Below, in pieces: positions 6,631 through 10,163 of a stretch of 10,163 bases of DNA. The stretch is from Thiohalocapsa sp. (GTDB lineage Bacteria > Pseudomonadota > Gammaproteobacteria > Chromatiales > Chromatiaceae). The stretch covers positions 1,423-11,585 of the forward strand of contig NZ_JAIFKJ010000261.1 of the NCBI RefSeq assembly GCF_019695415.1. The letters are read 5' to 3'. The stretch's first letter is position 1. Every line of letters starts with the position of its first letter. A program made the translations under genes and the position numbers. The notes beneath the pieces were generated by a model. The model ran no database searches. It saw nothing but the letters and a program-made list of their open reading frames with translations, and was not told the origin of the DNA.

Positions 6631-6653
6631 CCACCGGGCGAATCGTTCGGTGG
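6631..6653. repeat. 23-bp imperfect palindrome upstream of the kinase gene
   Basis: CCACCG (6631-6636) pairs with CGGTGG (6648-6653). The pairing continues through two G-T positions into CGA/TCG around a central A at 6642. The near-complete symmetry suggests a dimeric-regulator operator more than a terminator, since no T-run follows on the plus strand. It lies about 100 bp before the kinase start. Confidence 0.4.
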
Positions 6654-6663
6654 GGCAAAAAAT

Positions 6664-6680
6664 AGCCGGCCGAGTCGGCT
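6664..6680. repeat. Short hairpin AGCCGGC/GTCGGCT
   Basis: AGCCGGC (6664-6670) pairs with GTCGGCT (6674-6680) through one G-T wobble and a 3-nt loop. It begins 11 bp after the previous palindrome. It may be part of the same regulatory block or an mRNA leader hairpin. No function can be assigned. Confidence 0.3.
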
Positions 6681-6755
6681 GTTGCGAATACACAAGCGGA
6701 GGCAGGCAAGCCAGCCACGGGCAGAACCCTTTGTAGAGCAGGAGCGGCGCTTACA

Positions 6756-9467
6756 ATGCGCAAGTCGATGTATGACGAACAGGCGTCAGGCGAGAAAGCC
6801 CTCGGCGGCGCCTTGGCCTACGTCCGCAGCATTGTCGATACCGTCCGCGAGCCTCTGCTGGTCCTGGACGCTCGCTTACGCGTGCAGAGCGCCAACCAAA
6901 GCTTCTACCGGACGTTCCAGGTGTCGCCGCAGGAAACCGAAGGGCGGCTCCTCTACGACCTCGGCAATGGCCAGTGGGAGATCCCCAGCCTGCATATCCT
7001 GCTCGGCGAGATCCTGCCCCAGAACACATTCTTCGACGACTTCGAAGTGCAGCACGACTTCCCCGACATCGGGCAGAAGGTCATGCTGCTCAACGCCCGC
7101 AGGCTGCAGCACGAGGACGCCGAGCTGATCCTGCTGGCCATCGAGGACATCACCGAGCGCCGGCGCCTCGAGGCTGAACGGGCCGAGATCGAGAACCGCT
7201 TCACGGCCCTGGTGAAGAACATCAAGGACCACTCCATCTTTACCCTGGACCCGGCGGGCCGGGTCACGAGCTGGAACATCGCCGCCGAGCAAATCCTCGG
7301 CTACAGCGAGGCGGCGGTGCTGGGCCGGCACTTCTCGTTCATCTTCACCCCGGAAGATCAGGCGCAGGGGGTGCCCGAGGCCGAGCTTGACGCGGCGCGG
7401 GCGCACGGCCGCGCCGAGGACGAGCGTTGGCACCTGCGCAAGGGCGGAGAGCGGTTCTGGGCTTTAGGGATCGTCAGTGCCCTGCATGACGCCGACGGCC
7501 GCCTGACCGGCTTCTCCAAGATCCTGCGGGATATGACGGCATGGAAGCACGCCGAGCAGGCGCTGCACGAGAGTCACCATCGCCTGCAAGCCATTTTGGA
7601 GTCAATCCCGGCGGCGGTGGTACTGATCGACGCCGCCACCAGTCGCCTCTCGTATCTGAATCCGCGAGCGCTCGAGCTGTATGGACGAGACTACGTCGGC
7701 GTCGATCTCGACGCCCACCTTGAGGCAATAGCCGCCCAACGTCTCGACGGCACATCCATCCCATCCGACGAGCTGCCCATCATGTACTCGCTGCGCCATG
7801 GAGAGGCCGTGTTTGGTGAGGAGATGCTCATCCATCGCGCCGATGGGAGCGTGGTGCCCGTTGCGGTGAGCTCCGCTCTCCTCTATGACCGGCATGGTCA
7901 GGTTGACGCAGCCGTCGTCGTCTTCGACGACATCTCTACCCGCCTCTTGGCCGAAGAAGCGACCATGGCTGCCGAGGAGGTCGCCCGTCAGCGGCTCGCG
8001 GAGCTGGAGGATCTCTACCACAACGCGCCCGTTGGTCTGTGCCTCCTCGACCGCGATCTGCGCTATCTGCGCATCAATCAGCGGCTGGCCGACATCAACG
8101 GCATCCCGGCAGGCGAGCACATCGGGAGGACGGTTCGCGAGCTGATGCCGGCGCTCGCCGACACGCTCGAGCCATCGATGCGCGAGGTCGTGGCGACCGG
8201 CGAGCCCCGCCTCGATGTCGAGATCGTCAGCGAAACGCCCTCCCGGCCCGGCGTCCAACGCAGCTTTACTGAGCAATGGCTGCCGGTAAAGGATGCCCAC
8301 GGACAAGTCACCGGCGTCAGCATCGTTGCAGAAGAGAGCACGGAGCGCAAACAAGCCGAGGCGGCCGTGCAGGAGGCCAATCGTCGCAAGGATGTCTTCC
8401 TTGCCACCCTCGCCCATGAGCTGCGCAACCCACTTGCGCCAATGCGCACCGGTCTGGACCTGCTCCAGTCCCTGCGCGGCGACGCCACCGAGGCCGAGCG
8501 GGCCATCCAGATGATGGACCGCCAGCTCACCCACCTGGTGCGCCTCGTCGACGACCTCTTGGACGTCTCGCGCATCAGCCGCGGCAAGATCCAGCTCCAG
8601 AAGGAGCGGCTCGACCTCTCGGAGATCATCGAGGCCGCGATGGACATGAGCCGGAGCGGGCTGAACCGGGATGACCGCCACGTCACCCTGAGCGTGCCCG
8701 AGGAGCCCCTGCGGGTGGTGGGCGACCGGGTGCGGCTGGTCCAAATCGTCGCCAACCTATTGAACAACGCCGCCAAGTTCACCAACCCGGGCGGCCATAT
8801 CGCACTGCGCGTGGTCCGGCAGGGAGATCAGATCGAGATCCGAGTGCAGGACGATGGACGCGGCATCGCCCGCGAGCAACTCGGTGACATCTTCGAGATG
8901 TTCGCCCAAGCGGAGCCCGGACGCGGCGGCGGGCTCGGCATCGGCCTCACCCTGGTCCGCAGCCTGGTCGAGATGCACGGCGGCAGCGTCCGTGCCGACA
9001 GCGACGGACTCGGCCACGGCACCACCTTCACCGTCTCTCTGCCGCTGTGTCGCAGCACCCAGGAGCAACCCATGCAGGACGAAGCGACGGAGAACACGCT
9101 GCTCGCGCCGGAATGCCGTGTCCTGGTGGTCGACGACAACGAGGACATTGCGGAGAGCCTGCGCATGCTCCTCAACCTGCTGAACGCCGAGGTGCGAGTC
9201 GCTTGCGGCGGCGCGGAGGCCGTCGAACTGTGCAAGGAGTGGCAGCGGTCGCATGTGCTGATGGACCTCGGCATGCCCGGCATGGACGGCTACGAGGCGG
9301 CACGCCGGCTGCGCGCCGAGCACCCAGACGACGACTTCCGGCTCATCGCCCTCACTGGGTGGGGGCACGATGACGTCCGGCACCAGACCCGCGATGCGGG
9401 CTTCGACCAGCACCTGGTCAAGCCGGTCGGCGTCGCGGAGCTGAAGGCCGCTCTATCGAGTTCGTGA
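6756..9467 (+). CDS. Soluble hybrid histidine kinase: four PAS domains, HisKA, HATPase, receiver
   Basis: This 903-residue protein has no membrane segment or signal peptide and should be cytoplasmic. Domains in order: PAS1 about 25-135, whose NGQWEIPSLHILLGEILPQN stretch recalls the PAS found in CheB/CheR fusions; PAS2 146-262 (with FTPEDQAQG and the ending FSKILRDMT); PAS3 273-395; PAS4 413-530; HisKA 544-612 with phospho-accepting His554 in LAHELRNPL; HATPase about 655-764 with N-box NLLNNAAKF (667-675), DDGRGI (699-704) and GLGIGL (726-731); receiver 787-903 with acidic Asp793/Asp794, phospho-accepting Asp837 in LMDLGMPGMDGYE, Thr867 and Lys889. All catalytic residues are present. There is no DNA-binding output and no partner regulator next door, so it is an orphan sensor. 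No LOV cysteine motif is seen; the ligand is unknown. Start chosen at ATG 6756; ATG 6768 is an alternative. It diverges from katG. Confidence 0.93.
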   Translation: MRKSMYDEQASGEKALGGALAYVRSIVDTVREPLLVLDARLRVQSANQSFYRTFQVSPQETEGRLLYDLGNGQWEIPSLHILLGEILPQNTFFDDFEVQHDFPDIGQKVMLLNARRLQHEDAELILLAIEDITERRRLEAERAEIENRFTALVKNIKDHSIFTLDPAGRVTSWNIAAEQILGYSEAAVLGRHFSFIFTPEDQAQGVPEAELDAARAHGRAEDERWHLRKGGERFWALGIVSALHDADGRLTGFSKILRDMTAWKHAEQALHESHHRLQAILESIPAAVVLIDAATSRLSYLNPRALELYGRDYVGVDLDAHLEAIAAQRLDGTSIPSDELPIMYSLRHGEAVFGEEMLIHRADGSVVPVAVSSALLYDRHGQVDAAVVVFDDISTRLLAEEATMAAEEVARQRLAELEDLYHNAPVGLCLLDRDLRYLRINQRLADINGIPAGEHIGRTVRELMPALADTLEPSMREVVATGEPRLDVEIVSETPSRPGVQRSFTEQWLPVKDAHGQVTGVSIVAEESTERKQAEAAVQEANRRKDVFLATLAHELRNPLAPMRTGLDLLQSLRGDATEAERAIQMMDRQLTHLVRLVDDLLDVSRISRGKIQLQKERLDLSEIIEAAMDMSRSGLNRDDRHVTLSVPEEPLRVVGDRVRLVQIVANLLNNAAKFTNPGGHIALRVVRQGDQIEIRVQDDGRGIAREQLGDIFEMFAQAEPGRGGGLGIGLTLVRSLVEMHGGSVRADSDGLGHGTTFTVSLPLCRSTQEQPMQDEATENTLLAPECRVLVVDDNEDIAESLRMLLNLLNAEVRVACGGAEAVELCKEWQRSHVLMDLGMPGMDGYEAARRLRAEHPDDDFRLIALTGWGHDDVRHQTRDAGFDQHLVKPVGVAELKAALSSS

Positions 9468-9469
9468 CA

Positions 9470-9512
9470 AGGGCCACATCCAGCATCACCGCCGCTAATC
9501 TCTGATGGCCCT
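9470..9512. terminator. Hairpin spanning the convergent kinase and mgtC stops
   Basis: AGGGCC...ATC (9470-9480) pairs with GATGGCCCT (9504-9512), with a 2-nt bulge and a 23-nt loop. It covers the 27-bp gap between the two convergent stop codons and could slow transcription from either side. There is no T-run, so it is a weak candidate. Confidence 0.3.
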
Positions 9513-9950
9513 ACGCTCGATGAATCCGAGCAACACCACGATCATGACTGCGAAACCCGTCACCATCGCGGCCAGAATCAGATTGCCGAAGCCGCACGCC
9601 ACGCCAATGGAGCCCGCCGCCCAGATCCCGGCACCTGTCGTGATGCCTTCGATATTGCCGTTTCCGCGTATGATGCTGCCGGCGCCAAGAAAGCCGATGC
9701 CGCCGATGACACCCTCGATGATGCGCGTCGGATCGATCCGAGCCGACGGATCGCCGCTGGAGGTCGCATACATGACCTCCAGGCCCACCAGCATGAAGCT
9801 GGCGGCACCAAGCGACACCAGCATATGCGTTCGAAGCCCGGCTGCCTTCCCGCGCAATTCGCGCTCCAGTCCCAGCACCAGACCCAAGAGCACGGCCGCC
9901 CCGAGGCGCAGGACCATTTGAAGAACGGGTATCTCGGTTTCGATGTTCAT
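9495..9950 (-). CDS. mgtC: MgtC/SapB family membrane protein (short form)
   Basis: This 151-residue protein carries the N-terminal membrane domain of the MgtC/SapB family. Visible signatures are GLERELRGKAAGLRTHMLV (27-45), RIIEGVIGGIGFLGAGSII (76-94) and the GITTGAGIWAAGSIGVACG block (102-120). Hydrophobic segments lie at about 10-26, 43-60, 78-95, 105-120 and 122-142, so it is an inner-membrane protein. MgtC of Salmonella supports growth at low magnesium and survival in macrophages by acting on the F-ATPase, but many environmental homologues have no proven role. The soluble C-terminal domain of Salmonella MgtC is absent, as in many SapB-type members. The frame opens upstream to 10115, but family N-termini begin shortly before TM1, so ATG 9950 is chosen; no good Shine-Dalgarno precedes it. 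It is convergent with the kinase gene. Confidence 0.88.
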   Translation of the reverse strand: MNIETEIPVLQMVLRLGAAVLLGLVLGLERELRGKAAGLRTHMLVSLGAASFMLVGLEVMYATSSGDPSARIDPTRIIEGVIGGIGFLGAGSIIRGNGNIEGITTGAGIWAAGSIGVACGFGNLILAAMVTGFAVMIVVLLGFIERRAIRD

Positions 9951-9986
9951 ATGAGGTCGGTTGAGGGCGGCGGACGCGCGCCCCGC

Positions 9987-10017
9987 TTGTGTCGTTGTGT
10001 CTTTGGCGCATGACACA
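9987..10017. promoter_or_regulatory. TTGTGTC repeats upstream of mgtC
   Basis: TTGTGTC occurs at 9987-9993 and 9995-10001 (8-bp step), and its complement GACACA at 10012-10017. TGTGTC (9996-10001) and GACACA thus form a 6-10-6 inverted repeat with a third half-site beside it, 37-67 bp before the mgtC start. This may be an operator. No -10/-35 pair could be fixed around it. Confidence 0.3.
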
Positions 10018-10039
10018 TACCGGCTTGGACCGGCGTATG
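10016..10039. repeat. Hairpin CATACCGG/CCGGcgTATG in the mgtC upstream region
   Basis: CATA-CCGG (10016-10023) pairs with CCGG-TATG (10030-10039) with a 2-nt bulge and a 6-nt loop. If the mgtC transcript starts further upstream this would be a leader hairpin. The remaining sequence to 10163 is very G/C-rich and shows no gene I can support. Confidence 0.3.
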
Positions 10040-10163
10040 CCATGGATCCGTGGGTTCGGCGCCCAGACCCCTGCCCCGCCCGTGCCTCGTCGGCCTGGCG
10101 AGGATGAGGCAGCAAGAGGCGGGCCGTGCGCTTGGCTTCACCCGGCCCGGGCGCCCTCCGCCC

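Larger units (their letters stand above)
6402..6755. promoter_or_regulatory. 354-bp divergent intergenic region between katG and the hybrid kinase
   Basis: This non-coding stretch should hold the promoters of katG (minus) and the kinase gene (plus). I see no clear sigma70 promoter on either strand. Two hairpin-forming palindromes lie at 6631-6653 and 6664-6680, split by an A-rich run (CAAAAAATA). A frame opening at 6499 on the plus strand runs into the kinase gene out of phase and looks spurious. The kinase's weak AGGAG (6740-6744) lies 11 nt before its ATG. Confidence 0.5.

Noticed and set aside
6499..7128. Plus-strand frame starting in the katG-kinase intergenic region
   Set aside because: About 85 codons lie outside other genes, but codon use looks non-coding and the rest is an out-of-phase shadow of the kinase.
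7602..8744. 380-codon open frame on the minus strand opposite the kinase
   Set aside because: It is antisense to the PAS and HisKA region, has no motif and lacks a plausible context.
9951..10115. Longer start for MgtC (frame open to 10115)
   Set aside because: The added 55 residues are polar, unlike MgtC family N-termini, and family members start just before the first membrane segment.
9951..10163. Magnesium riboswitch or leader peptide upstream of mgtC
   Set aside because: I could not match the sequence to the M-box or to the Salmonella leader layout. Only a bulged hairpin and short repeats are visible.

Overview
The window is GC-rich, densely coding bacterial DNA with strong G/C third-position bias. 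The gene set (ChaB, AmpC-type serine hydrolase, ToxR/CadC-type membrane regulator, KatG, PAS-rich hybrid histidine kinase, MgtC) suggests a proteobacterium, most likely a gammaproteobacterium. That placement is inferred from the gene families and was not tested. I see no rRNA, tRNA, CRISPR array or intact insertion sequence.

Layout, left to right. (1) 1-188: the C-terminal tail of an unrecognised plus-strand gene, then a 32-codon plus-strand ORF with coding-like composition that may be a remnant. (2) 258-2297, minus: a two-gene unit, an exported beta-lactamase-fold serine hydrolase followed 9 bp later by chaB. Their shared 218-bp upstream region has a candidate ECF-type promoter and an inverted repeat. 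(3) 2516-2800, minus: a 94-residue exported protein with three copies of a Y-x-G-[FW]...N-[PS]-[DE]-L motif, followed by a strong 9-bp hairpin. (4) 3028-4143, plus: a ToxR/CadC-like regulator with a cytoplasmic winged helix, one membrane segment and a short TPR-like outer domain, divergent from the repeat protein. The 227 bp between them hold a direct repeat with an 11-bp step, a candidate operator. (5) 4148-4204: an imperfect GGGGACA...TGTCCCC palindrome between two convergent genes. (6) 4227-6401, minus: katG, complete and with all expected catalytic residues. (7) 6402-6755: a 354-bp divergent intergenic region with two adjacent hairpin-forming palindromes. (8) 6756-9467, plus: a soluble hybrid histidine kinase with four PAS domains, HisKA, HATPase and a C-terminal receiver. 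(9) 9495-9950, minus: a minimal MgtC/SapB-type membrane protein convergent with the kinase. Its upstream 213 bp carry TTGTGTC repeats and a hairpin but no further gene.

The common theme is envelope and stress physiology: exported hydrolase, membrane-bound regulator, catalase-peroxidase, orphan sensor kinase and MgtC. Only hydrolase-chaB looks like a classical operon. The least familiar part is the divergent pair of membrane regulator and secreted triple-repeat protein, which I treat as the best candidate for an undescribed regulator-target unit. That link is inference from layout and a repeat motif.
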